Shown: piece after piece, positions 32,012 through 43,164 of the stretch | Layout of the letters: each line of letters starts with the position of its first letter | Position numbering within the stretch: position 1 is the first letter of the stretch | NCBI GenBank assembly: GCA_029531795.1 | Contig: JAPEIS010000001.1 | Location: 5,456,001-5,520,000, forward strand | Origin: Sclerotinia nivalis | Lineage: Eukaryota; Ascomycota; Leotiomycetes; Helotiales; Sclerotiniaceae | Reading direction: 5' to 3' | DNA length: 64,000 nt | The notes under the pieces: model-generated | Seen by the model: only the letters and a program-made list of their open reading frames with translations | Databases searched by the model: none | What the model was told of the DNA's origin: nothing | Position numbers and translations under genes: made by a program

Positions 32012-35000
32012 ATGCATCAATCTTCGTCCCATTCCCAGGACTCCCTACTACCCCTTTCCCCACTGAGCGCGATGCCATAGTCAAGATTTTGAAGCGTCAT
32101 CACCATAGAGTTCGTGCAAATATCGTCAAAGCTTACGTGATCGAAAAGGAGAAGTTACTTGAAAAATTTAAAGATGATATCGCGAAGCAGAAGAGTGCTA
32201 TTGAAGGTAGTAGGAATGGAATTGCTTTCGGTCCCACTGATAGAGAACTCGCAGTTGCTATCAAAGAAGATGCGTGGAAGAAAAGGAATGAAAAGGAGTT
32301 TGAAGATCTCTGCTGGTTAAGAGGACCGAAATGGTTGTTACTTTTGCAATCGGAGGATAGAAAGAATGGAGTTTTGGAGGTTCCCAGGGAGGAATTGAAT
32401 AGGAGGAAGGAGAGGTTACGGAAGGAAATGCTAGGACACAAGAGTGAAGAGTATGAGTGGGATTTCAAGGACTTTTGTGACCCGGAGCCGGACAGTAATA
32501 GACAGGGTGGGAGGGATCGTGAAGGAGATTTTGTGATGGGGGGATTGGGTTCGTCAAATGCATCACCGACTAAACTTTTTACACCGGCTAATACGATTAC
32601 ACCTTTTGATATCGAACAAAGGCTCAATAAGGATCTGCAGCGATTGCTTGAAGATGCGGTTAGTAAGGTAAAGGAGTATGATAACCATGCAGAGCCTTTC
32701 GTGGCGAAATTCAAAGAATCTTTGGACAAGGAGATTATCGATGGCACTGGAACGGACAAGGTTGGAGGAATGTTGAAGAATGCGGGACTGAAATTAATTG
32801 TACCAAGCTCATCTGAACCTGTTGCAGGGATACTGAAAAGGAAGTCTGTTTCAATGCAAAGTCCCCGGGACATGCCAGCTGGTATTCTGAAAAAATCAAC
32901 TTCAATACAAAGTCCATCAGAGAACCATCGTAGCACTTTAAAGAAATCGGTTACAATTCAGACTCCATCGGAGAACAACGTCAGCCCTCTAAAGAAAACA
33001 CTATCAATTCACATCCCATCCGATACCGAAAAAGGCTTTTCAGACAGATCGTTGGTACAAAGTCCGCTGGAGTACAGCGGCAGCGCTCTCAAGAAGGTCC
33101 GTCTTGATGACCCGTTCTGGAACCCCGCGAGTCGAAGTCCGCACACGAATACTCCGACCTCTCCGCAACAGATCTCCTTTCCAATGAATCCACCGACGGG
33201 CCCAGCAAATCCTAGTCCTTCTAGACGTCCTTCAGATCCTTTGAGTCTGCCGCAGAATCCTACTACGTCAGGCGCTCCCGGAGATTCCAATAAATCCACA
33301 CCCCGTCCTCACCATCTGAGTCTGGAACAGAGTTCATCTTCGCCGCCACGTTCCTCTAATTCTGTCACTATTCGAGGTGACAGACCTTCGCTAATCGTTC
33401 CTACAACTCCTACAGATCAGAAGAGCACCGCTTCTCTAATTGGCAAAATCTTCATATCGTCAACCACCTGGTATCCCCAAAATGGCAATTATTATAACTT
33501 AGAAATAATGACGGGTGACGAAATTGAAGTTTCTAGCCATGTAACCGGAAACGGGTATATGGCATTCAATTTGACTTCACATAAGACAGGACAAATCAAC
33601 ATCAAGTACTTTTTGCAGGATATCGAGCACAGCGAACTAATTGGTAAAACTTTCATATCATCAAGCAATTACGCTCCGAGATATTCCAACCAGTTTTACG
33701 ATTTAATGATAAATCATGGCGATGAAATCACAATCACAAAGTTCCACTCCGGCAGCGCGTACATAGGTTTCAATATGACATCACAGAGGACGGGTAATTT
33801 TAACGTGAACTTTTATTTGAGGGATATCGAGAATAGCACCCACATCGAGGAAACTAGCAAGTCGTCTACTTCCAAAGACAGGTCCAAGGACGGCATTAGT
33901 TCATACATCGGCAAAACCTTCATAGCAACAGACACCTCGGGTCCGAAGAATCCCAGAGATGTGACTACTCTTGAGATTAGAATTGGCGATGAGATTAAAA
34001 TTGCCAAGTACGCCTCTGGAGTTAACTATGTAGGATTCAACGAGAGATCAGGAAAGTCAGGCCAATTTGACATAGATCGTTTCTGTAAAGATGTCGAGCA
34101 TTCTAGTAACGAATCTATCGGCAATAAGTTTACAGCAACGAAGTCTCAACTTCCTAAGAATCGTTTAAGTATTACTACTCATAGAGCCAAGGTTTGTCCT
34201 AAAGATGACTCTGAAAACGACCGCCAAAAAGGCCCCGGCGTACATGTTGGAAAAACCTTCAAATCAACACATGACTGGGTTCCAAGACCCCGTGATAGGG
34301 CTGATGATTTGGAGATCAGATATGGGGACTATATTGAAGTCATCAGTCACAACTCGGGTAGCATGTATGAAGGATATAACCTCAGAACACAAAGGGTGGG
34401 ACAATTCAATATCTCGTACTTTTATGTAGATATCGATCCCCTCGACAATATTGGCAAGGTTTTCACAGCCACAAGCAGCCAATATACCTCAGACTTTACT
34501 GCTCTCCTGATTAATATTGGTGATGCTATCGAAATCGCGGAATTTCTTGGGAGTGGTGTTTATATCGGACATAATTTGAGAACTGGACAAACGGCGGGAC
34601 ATTTCTACATTGATCAATATCGGAATGATATCGAACATGGCCATCTTGTAGATGAAAATTGGGACGATCTCGAGCCTCTTGATTGTATCGACAAAATCTT
34701 CACGGCAACAAGCGCCCAGAGCCCTCGAGGATCTTCGGATATCACGCTAGCAATCTCCATTGGCGACGAGATTGAAGTCACGAAATTTGTCTCAGGATCA
34801 ACATTCCGCTGCTCCAACATAACGACCGGCGAATCGGGGCACGTCAAATTGGTGTATTTTCGAAAGGATATCGAGGCTGCTAGCAGGCCTTCAGAACATA
34901 TCGAGGCTGCCGACAGATTTTTAGATGACATGTCTTCTCACATGGATCTTGACCCTGTCAGCAGAACTTCAGCGCCAACCAATGTTAATGGTGATAAGCA

Positions 35001-35082
35001 ATCGGGTAAATTCAGCTTTTCGATAAAGGCAGCAGGGCACAAATCATTGAATGGACAGGCAGGTATTGGGAGATTGTTCTAA
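32012..35082 (+). CDS. Large protein with tandem SH3-like repeats; 5' exon uncertain
   Basis: The coding frame is open from about 31975 with no in-frame ATG until about 32428, but coding-like sequence (FVPFPGLPTTPFPTERDAIV) begins at 32018, so a 5' exon must exist. A good branch point and acceptor (CTAACTACCGCTCTAG) end an intron at 32011; a 7-base exon ATGCAAT at 31840-31846 with donor GTGAGT would be phase-compatible (1025 residues), but this is a guess. The N-terminal third is basic and helical. Around 32818-33100 are short tandem units of the form LKKS.SIQSPSEN. From about 33437 to 34893 come seven units of about 65 residues (IGK.F.A...PK......LEI..GDEI.V.....G..Y.G.N..T...G.FNI.YF..DIE), the fourth cut short. 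Their pattern resembles variant SH3 folds. Function unknown. Confidence 0.8.
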
Positions 35083-35668
35083 TGGTATGCCGTTTGTGAC
35101 GGAGAGAGACAAAATAGGAGATTTGCGAATAGGATTGAGGATTTGGCTTGGAGGTGTGTTTATTGTTGGTTGGGGTGGAAAAAGTATCTGGGATGGAGTT
35201 TGAGATATTGGCTTTTCGAGACCAGTGAGTCAAAATGGGTGGGAGTATAGAGTTCTTACTTTTGCTGCGCAAGAAATCTGGTGTGATTTGGATGGTATGA
35301 ATTGCATTATTTGCTTCATATACATGTCTCGAGTGTGCATTTTACAGATAGAAATTTTGCTATTTCTTGCGCTTGTACCTTTCGAGGATTTTGCACCCAA
35401 TGGAAAGGTAGCTAGCTACTTAATTAATTTTAGTGGTGGCTTTAGAGTGCTTAGAGATTAATTCATATATTAATATTAATATGTTCTGTTTTATAAGTCT
35501 CAATGTCATAATGTTGTGGCTTCATAGTGATGTCTATTTGCGTTTTATCTGCTTTTGGTACTCAAAGGAAAAGGAAAAGAGAGAAAACACATCTGATGCT
35601 CAGAGGCTTCTTGCTCTCAGACTTTGTATATCCCACCCACATTTGAAGGCAATAAACTGAAATTTTAA
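35083..35668. other. 3' region of the SH3-repeat gene
   Basis: AT-rich non-coding sequence. Frames of 75-85 codons on both strands show no domain. The only notable element is an AATTAATTTTAG-type AT run at about 35420-35480. No gene is supported. Confidence 0.5.
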
Positions 35669-36505
35669 TGCACAGAACCCAAGTCAACCTTTAGATCACT
35701 TCACCCCGACCACCTGCAGATCTATAAGCATTACTGGTCCTTTGAAAGCCTCAAGTTTCAAATAGATGGTCACTCTCGCGCACCCAACATCCAAGTATTA
35801 GGAGAAAATGGAGAGTGTGTTGATTTGGGCGAGGTTCGCCGTAGCATGGCTCTCCTTCGTGTCAACAAAAAGATACACGATGAGTTTGAAGAGTTTATCT
35901 ATGGCCAAGCTCGACTTCGAAATTCGCGTTTATAGTTTACATTACACGCACATTCGTTACCGGGTTTCTCAAAGTGGTACCTGTTTTGGCTGGTCCGAAA
36001 TGAAATGATACTCCTGGTATGCATGTTGATACTCTGAGATTGGTTCTGCGCACCCATCTGTCAACTCTTGAGGAGAGTTCGAGATATTAGAATCACGATA
36101 GCAGTCTCATTTCAATACAAGGCGAGCCCCATGGATGATCAACTGGAGCCCAAGAACAGACAGCTTCAACGACTGACTCGGATCATGACGACCTAGTTCC
36201 CCGTCTGACAATTACCATATCTGGGCAAACTAGAGATTCGTTTCTATGTTAATGATTCGTCTTCGGAAGATCTCGAGGCGCTTATGCCTATCTTTCACAT
36301 GAATGTTTCTCACAAGGAGTTATTTGAAACTGGATATACAGCAGACGACGTAGAGGAGAAGCACTTCGAAAGATCTATAGCTGCGGCAAACTTTTCAATT
36401 GGTAGGAGAGATCCTAAGGAGCATCGGAAGAGTTTTGAGAACGCAAGAGCTAGGTATTACATATCAAAAGGTGAAATCCTTCACTTTAACGAACCAAGTA
36501 AGTAA
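35669..36505 (+). pseudogene. Pseudogene of a fungal 2EXR/F-box-like hypothetical protein
   Basis: One frame runs for about 279 codons with four stops (TAG 35933, TGA 36035, TAG 36194, TGA 36206) and no visible frameshift. Coherent protein-like stretches lie on both sides: HPDHLQIYKHYWSFESLKF, then SMALLRVNKKIHDEFEEFIYG, then RRVRDIRITIAVSFQ, LEIRFYVNDSSSEDLEALMP and a charged C-terminus ending FNEPSK. The LLRVNK.I.DE..EFIYG box followed by RR...I.I is typical of the large family of fungal 2EXR/F-box-like proteins of unknown function. The upstream end has no start codon. The stops could arise from C-to-T or G-to-A changes at Gln, Arg or Trp codons. An intron-containing gene with these regions skipped is possible but less likely. 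Confidence 0.6.
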
Positions 36506-37647
36506 ATCCATTTTAAAGATATAGCTGTCTATCCCAAGCTGCCATTCCGTGGCAACCGATACATGTCAAGAAGACATGGCCAATCTGTTATAAGCCACGG
36601 ATGTCTCGTCTGAACGCAGACTCACGAACGGAAGCCACATGTCCAACATTCATTCAACAATAGGCTTCAACCAAAACAACGCCGTACTATCATGGAGCAG
36701 GTGCAGAGTGTGGGAGTCGAAAGATGTGCGTCCAGGTTACTGGGATGAACACGCCAGAAACGGTTCGGACCCAGCACTGCTTCATGAAAATGGACCGGCC
36801 ATTGGCGAATAGATGGCTAATTTCTCTACCGTTGTGGGAATCAATATATCCACGATGAAATGGTTTCTTGGTAGATGAACAAAAATTTGGCGGCTCGTTG
36901 TTGATATTGTGTGGGCAAACAACTTTGGCATAGAGATGGCTAGTACTCCGTACTTTAGCACATTGTCAAACAAATACAAGAAATCATAACATCAACGAGA
37001 TGTGAGCAAGAATTGATCATGAAGTTCACGTCAAAATGCTGATTTGACCCGAAGCAATGTCATTTATCGCAATTACTAATTTATGATGGCTGCTCTCAGT
37101 CCTTTTAAACTTGACATGATGCCCATCTGGATCCATCAATAGACACACAAAATGTGTAATAATAAGTAAGTCGTATGTAGCAGCCGGCGGTAAGTTGCGC
37201 ATTCATAAAGCTTTTTTGTAAGAAAAGATTTCATTTGCATCCATTCCAGCGCTCAAATATGTTCCTCTAGAACACAAGATAGAGGAGGACTCGATTGATT
37301 GTGAATTGCTTCACACAAGTACACCCACAATAAAAGTGTCCATTACAATTTAAATGAAGAAAAGAAGAAGAAAAAGTTTGGAAAATTTGGCAAAGTGAAA
37401 GAACTTTATAGGGTGGGAGATTAGTCAGCATGAGTTAATCCAATATCCAATCATGATAACGGGGAACGGGATTAGTAAATTCCATTGTTACGCTAAGAAG
37501 TTACATCCGAACGACGAGAGCTTCAAATGATTTGGGGTAAAGAGTAGATAATTAGGTATTCAATTGAAGGGTTTCCCCTCACCACCTCTTTTGTACTGCT
37601 GAGTTTCTTTCTTTCTTATTTTTCATACCCAGATTTTACAGAACACA
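36506..37647. other. Intergenic region upstream of the complex I subunit gene
   Basis: No reading frame with recognisable content. A pyrimidine-rich stretch (TTTCTTTCTTTCTTATTTTTC, about 37605-37625) precedes the next start codon, as is common at fungal transcription starts. Otherwise I see nothing in it. Confidence 0.55.
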
Positions 37648-40195
37648 ATGTTGAGGTCAACGTTATCGAGATCCGCTTTACGAAGCAGCAAACAAAGCTT
37701 CCGTGTTGCAAGAACATTCGCAACTACAAATAGAAGACAGGCAGAGGTTACTCTTACTGTTGGTAAGGCGCATTGGATCTGCGGAGCATGTCTTAGAAGA
37801 TTTGGCTAATTTCTCTATACTAGATGGCAAACAAGTTTCGATAGAAGGTATGATGGGATAGATTATAATTAGGATAGAAAAGTTGTTGACACGCCACAGC
37901 TGGTTCTGCTTTAATTCAGGCATGTGAGAAGGCGGGAGCTACAGTACCAAGGCAAGTATTCAATGGGTGGTTTATATGCTAGGGATTTCTGCTAACACTT
38001 TTGTAGATATTGCTATCATGAGTAAGTCGACACGATGCGCACACTACCGAACCCCACTGATACGAATATTCTACCACAGGAAACTTATGATTGCTGGAAA
38101 TTGTCGTATGTGTCTAGTTGAAGTCGAGAAAGCACCAAAACCAGTTGCATCATGTGCATGGCCGGTCCAGCCCGGTATGGTTGTCAAGACCAATTCGCCC
38201 CTCACACACAAAGCTAGAGAAGGAGTTATGGAATTTTTATTGGCCAACCACCCGTTAGATTGTCCTATTTGCGACCAAGGAGGAGAGTGTGATTTACAAG
38301 ATCAATCAATGAGATATGGAGCCGATCGTGGTCGATTCCACGAGGTTGGTGGCAAGCGTGCCGTTGAGGACAAAAATATCGGACCCCTCATTAAAACTTC
38401 GATGAACAGATGTATTCAATGCACAAGATGTATTCGATTCGCAAACGATATTGCTGGTGCACCGGAACTTGGATCTACTGGACGAGGAAACGATTTACAA
38501 ATCGGAACATACCTGGAACAGAATCTGGATTCCGAGATGTCTGGAAATATTATAGATTTGTGCCCTGTTGGAGCTCTCACATCAAAACCATATGCATTCA
38601 GAGCGAGACCTTGGGAATTGAAACACTCTGAATCTATTGATGTTTTGGACGGTTTAGGATCAAATATTCGAGTCGACTCAAGAGGCCTCGAGGTTATGCG
38701 AATTCTCCCTAGGTTAAACGATGATGTCAACGAAGAATGGATTAACGATAAGACTCGATTTGCTTGTGACGGATTGAAGACTCAAAGACTTACTACGCCA
38801 TTGATCAAGAAGGATGGAAAATTCCTTCCAGTCAGTTGGGAGCAAGCTTTGGTAGAGATTGGTGCCGCATACAAGGATTTCGCTCCAAAGGGCAACGAAT
38901 TTAAGGCCATTGCTGGAGAACTTATCGAGACTGAGTCCATGGTTGCTATGAAGGATCTTGCGAACAAGCTCGGTTCCGAGAACTTAGCTCTCGATCAACC
39001 CTCTGGAAATGCCCCTATGCCTCACGGAATTGATGTTCGTTCGAATTACTTGTTCAACTCCAAAATTTGGGGTGTAGAGGAGGCTGATGTTATTTTGATT
39101 GTTGGAAGCAACACCCGACATGAAGCTGCTGGTCTCAATGCTCGTATCCGCAAACAATGGCTGCGCTCTGATCTTGAGATTGGTGTTGTAGGTGAAACAT
39201 GGGATTCAACTTTCGAATTCGAGCACCTCGGTACCGATGCGGCCTCCTTGAAGGACACTCTCGCTGGTCCCTTCGGTAAGAAGCTTGCAGATGCGAAGAA
39301 ACCAATGATTATCGTTGGTTCAGGTGTCACTGATCACGCTGATGCCAAGGCTATGTACGAGACGGTCGGTACTTTCGTTGAGAAGCATGCCTCGAACTTC
39401 TTGACCGAGGAATGGAATGGATACAACGTTCTTCAACGCGCTGCTTCAAGAGCGGGTGCTTTCGAAGTTGGTTTCACCACACCTTCCCAAGCAGTTGCTG
39501 AGACAAAACCTAAATTCATTTGGTTACTCGGTGCCGATGAATTCAACGCCGCTGATATACCCAAGGACGCTTTCGTTGTCTACCAAGGTCACCACGGTGA
39601 TCGTGGAGCTCAAATCGCCGACGTCGTCCTTCCAGGTGCCGCATATACCGAGAAGGCAGGAACCTACGTCAACACCGAAGGACGTGTACAGATGACCCGG
39701 GCAGCTACTTCATTACCAGGTGCCGCAAGAACTGACTGGAAGATCATCAGAGCAGTCAGTGAGTTCTTAGGGGCTCCATTGCCATATGATGATGTAGCTG
39801 CTCTCCGGGATCGTATGGTCGAAATCAGTCCTTCATTAGCAAGCTATGACGTCGTTGAACCAGTCGCCTTGAAACAATTGAGCAAGGTGCAATTAGTGGA
39901 CCAGAACAAGGGTAGCAAGCCAACGGGTGCGCCATTAAAGAAGGTTATCGACAACTTTTACTTTACAGATGTTATTTCACGAAGGTTAGTTTATCTACAT
40001 TCCATTCTCCCCATTTTCTTCTCTACCCTTTTGTTCCCTTCGGCCTTAAACAACTAAAAATCTAACTTAAACTACAGTTCGCCAACAATGGCCAGATGTT
40101 CAGCAGCAAAGGAGACAGGTAACCCCGAAACTAATTTCCTGGCTCCGGGCTACTCGAGCGAAAATCCTCGTGGTCGCGTGGCTTATGGGCCATGA
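37648..40195 (+). CDS. nuo78: NADH:ubiquinone oxidoreductase 75-78 kDa subunit (complex I, NDUFS1)
   Basis: Six exons join in phase: 37648-37762, 37824-37847, 37900-37951, 38007-38021, 38080-39984, 40078-40195; 742 residues. The N-terminus (MLRSTLSRSALRSSKQSFRV) is a basic mitochondrial presequence. Then come the [2Fe-2S] site (YCYHEKL.IAGNCRMCLVE ... SCAWP), the N5 cluster ligands HPLDCPICDQGGECDLQ, and the N4 ligands CIQCTRCIRF with a later C in IDLCPVGALT, followed by the large inactive molybdopterin-oxidoreductase-like domain. It is the peripheral-arm subunit that carries electrons in the mitochondrial matrix. The third intron has a GC donor (AG|GCAAGT). The first four exons are short, so ORF calls start wrongly at 37967. 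Confidence 0.95.
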
Positions 40196-40761
40196 ACTTG
40201 ATGATTTTTGTATTTGAGGAATGTTGCGGAGGGTCTTGGTTTTCTTGCGTGCAAAGACGGTGTTTGTGTATATATGGGTAGTATGCAGTCAAATGAAAAA
40301 AATAGCATTTTCAGAAAATTTCAGAAAATTACTGGGCGTGGGGATTATGGGATGAAATGCGTGAAATGTGAAGCATGTAAAATGAGTACATAAAACATAT
40401 CAATCAATCACTCTGATTGATCTGAGGCGCATTTTGCTGGGGATCAAAGCACACACTCTATGCATTTTAACAAATACTGTACAAAATCGCCGGAGAAAAA
40501 ATGTGAACCTCATTGCCTGCCCTGCTGTGCCCTAGCAGAATTTAGGTCCATCTCCATCCAACGCCAAACCATGCTCATCATATCTTGTTTTGTCAGTGGC
40601 TCTAGAGAAAGAGTCACTCCTCGTACAGGCAGGTATTTCTTTTTTCCCTTCCTTTCAGGCCCTCTCCTTTTTCTAGAACTCTCATCTGTCCGCCGATTTC
40701 CTCCAATTCCACTTTGTCTTCCTGCCTTGATAAAATAAAGCTCCAGTACAACCCGGATCAT
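40196..40761. other. Convergent 3' region (complex I subunit / KDEL receptor)
   Basis: Two genes end here from opposite sides. A duplicated phrase TTTTCAGAAAATTTCAGAAAA sits at about 40309-40329. Frames of 60-92 codons lack recognisable domains. Nothing more is supported. Confidence 0.55.
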
Positions 40762-41538
40762 TCATACGGGCAAAGTAAATCTCTTTCCCTTCATAACCTT
40801 GGTATAATAAATCCAGAAGAAATCCGAATAAAGAATCGTCTGGACCACACCCGCAAGCACGGCAATCCCATCCCAGTGCGATTCCCGGAAATATCTCCAC
40901 AACCAATTCGGTATATAAAGCGCACGGTAACTTCCTAATGCAAAGAGGTAATTGGCCGTAATCGTCTCGGCTTCTCCTGTTCGCTGCAACAAAAATAATT
41001 GTGGGAGAATAGCTACGGATTCGAGCCAGATACTGAAGGCCCATAGGATCTCGGCGGGGGTATAGGCGTAAGGGTAAATGAGAGCCAAGACGATGGAACC
41101 TCCTAGGAGATATTGCACGCGGAATGTGTCAAGATTGGGATCGTGGGTTGGTTTGAAGGAGGTGGTCATTAGGTAGATGGTATAACCTGAGGAGGCGAGG
41201 AAGAGTAGTTTGAAAGTGGTGTTGTAGAGGGAATCGGTGAAGGTCCAGAAAAGATCGAGGTAGCGGGTGATGTATACGAGTAGGTAGAGCGCTTGCGATT
41301 TGAAGGATATACCGGCGCAGGACTGAGGGAGGTTTAGGTTAGATGCTTGAGTGGAGGGATGGGACAGGGGAGGGGAGAAGTACGTTTGTTTGGTGCATTT
41401 TGTGGAGGAGAATGAGGATCGAGAGGAGATGGGAGAAATCCCCTAGAAGTGCAATGCGTTAGTCCATGACTTGAAGATATGCGAAGTTAGATTTGTAGTT
41501 TGAGGAAATAACATACCCAAGATTCGAAAAAGATTCAT
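40762..41538 (-). CDS. erd2: ER lumen protein-retaining (K/HDEL) receptor ERD2
   Basis: Three exons in phase: 41538-41517, 41442-41384, 41322-40762; 213 residues, the family's usual length. The sequence starts MNLFRILGDFSHLLSILILL and contains the signatures GISFKSQALYLLVYITRYLD and ESVAILPQLFLLQRTGEAE, then YLFALGSYRALYIPNW and a basic end (KVMKGKRFTLPV). Seven hydrophobic segments are visible. The protein binds escaped ER residents carrying HDEL-type tails in the Golgi and returns them by COPI vesicles; the C-terminal Lys residues fit COPI binding. The longest plain ORF (135 residues from an internal Met) misses the first three membrane segments. Confidence 0.95.
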
Positions 41539-42135
41539 GATGTGCGAGTCAAGGGAGTTTCCCTATACATGCGCAATCGCAAACAACTTTGTTTCAAAGA
41601 TTCAAAGAAAAGTATTCAATTCTTAATTGAAAAGACAAGCAAATCAATTGTATTCAATCTTCCAATTGTTTTAGCATTGAATCTTGGAGATTTAGTCGAT
41701 GTTGATTGAGGATATGAGGACACGCAACTATGAAGCGCTAAATCTGAGTCGCGATTTAGCCTTGTAGAAAAGGTACAGACAGGTACTAACAGGGATGGGA
41801 AGTATGGTCACTGCCATTTATTGGCGGCGGGATCGGAAAGCTTGGCTGGGTGTGAAGTAGATTATGTAATCGTGGATTTGAAGTCCTTTGTGGCGAGATG
41901 ACCGCCGAAACATTTTGAAATGGAAAATGATGATTACGAAGCGGATTTTTGCCTAGAAACTTCCACTTACTGTTCAATATGTATATTATTTAACTGCAAT
42001 ACAAATTATTACACTCCTTCACAAGTACATCTGTTACATTCTTTCATTCACATCGTGCTGTGAACTATAACAAAAACCATAGCCATACACTGTTAGAGAC
42101 CTTGGAAATTAAAGATCATAGATACCGAAGACATC
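41539..42135. other. Divergent intergenic region (KDEL receptor / UBL-WLM gene)
   Basis: These 597 bp contain the promoters of both neighbours. AT-rich, with a short repeated phrase around CAATTGTATTCAATCTTCCAATTG (about 41646-41669). No coding sequence is seen. Confidence 0.5.
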
Positions 42136-43164
42136 ATGTCTACTAATCCCCAAGATCTAGTCTCTATAACCATCACACACCATGGCAAACCTCATACATT
42201 CTCTCTGCCTTCCACGGCGACAATCACAGACCTCTCCGATTCCATTGCAGCCACCCTCTCGATTCCCCCTTCAAACCAAAAATTAATGGTTTCCAAACTC
42301 GGGCTCCTGAAACCCCCCTTCAAAGACCCTTCTCTCCCTATAGCAAACCTCGCGGATAAAAAGATAACATTGATGGGTAGCACCGTCGCCGAAGCATCTT
42401 CAGTCGCCGCAGGTGCACTCGCTGCATCTCGAACTGTCAACGGACCTGGATCGAGCACGAAGCAGAAAGTTTCCGCATACAAAACGAGGGATTGGAAGAA
42501 AGAACAAGAGGAAGCACAATATACATTTCAAACTCTCCGACCTCTCCCTTACCTCCCCAATCCATCAAAATCTCTCCAGTTCCTTCAACGCCTCAAAGAT
42601 GATGCGGGTATCAAGGCAGCTATGCGCAAACATAAATTTACAGTTCCTCTCCTCACGGAAATGAACCCGATAGAACATACAACTTCCAATCACGAAGGCA
42701 CATCTCGTACGCTGGGACTCAATAGAAATCAAGGGGAAGTAATAGAGTTGAGATTGCGAACCGATGCATATGATGGGTATAGAGATTACAAAACTATTCG
42801 CAAAACTCTGTGTCACGAATTGGCGCATAATGTATGGGGACCCCATGATAGAAATTTCTGGAATCTATGTAAACAGATAGAAAAAGAAGTTGAGGGGAAT
42901 GATTGGAGGAGCGGGGGTCATGCTGTTGGAGAAGAAGAATATTATGGAGGAGAGGAGGTAGATGACCATGGAGGATGGACCGGTGGGGAATTTGTGCTGG
43001 GAGTTGGGGGTGCGGGAAGCGCGGAGAGTACGGGCGCAAGCTCGATTTCGGGTCAGGGAATGAGTCGAAGGGAAATTTTGGCAAAGGCGGCTGAGGAGAG
43101 AATGAGGAAGGTCAGGGAACAGAGTGGAGGTGAGGGATCAAATGCGGGTGGAGGCGCTGCTTGA
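42136..43164 (+). CDS. Ubiquitin-like plus WLM-domain metalloprotease
   Basis: A single exon of 342 residues. Residues 8-80 form a ubiquitin-like domain (VSITITHHGK ... KLGLLKPPFKD ... KKITLMGS). An Ala/Ser-rich linker leads to the WLM domain at about 125-260 with the zinc-protease box HELAHNVWGPHD: H227, E228, H231 and H237 give HExxHxxxxxH. A Gly-rich tail with a final helix (MSRREILAKAAEERMRKV) follows. The WLM family includes Wss1/SPRTN-related proteases that cut DNA-protein crosslinks and SUMO/ubiquitin conjugates; the N-terminal UBL instead of C-terminal SIMs places this with the UBL-WLM branch found in plants and fungi. Nuclear/Cdc48-linked function is inference. Confidence 0.88.
   Translation: MSTNPQDLVSITITHHGKPHTFSLPSTATITDLSDSIAATLSIPPSNQKLMVSKLGLLKPPFKDPSLPIANLADKKITLMGSTVAEASSVAAGALAASRTVNGPGSSTKQKVSAYKTRDWKKEQEEAQYTFQTLRPLPYLPNPSKSLQFLQRLKDDAGIKAAMRKHKFTVPLLTEMNPIEHTTSNHEGTSRTLGLNRNQGEVIELRLRTDAYDGYRDYKTIRKTLCHELAHNVWGPHDRNFWNLCKQIEKEVEGNDWRSGGHAVGEEEYYGGEEVDDHGGWTGGEFVLGVGGAGSAESTGASSISGQGMSRREILAKAAEERMRKVREQSGGEGSNAGGGAA

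Noticed and set aside
32133..32936. 267-codon minus-strand frame
   Set aside because: Antisense shadow of the SH3-repeat gene; Ser/Leu-rich translation with no domain.
37967..40057. Start of the complex I subunit at 37967
   Set aside because: That start reads through two introns; the exon chain from 37648 restores the presequence and the Fe-S motif YCYHEKL.
40762..41169. 135-residue version of the KDEL receptor
   Set aside because: It begins at an internal Met and lacks three membrane segments; two upstream exons and an extension restore 213 residues.
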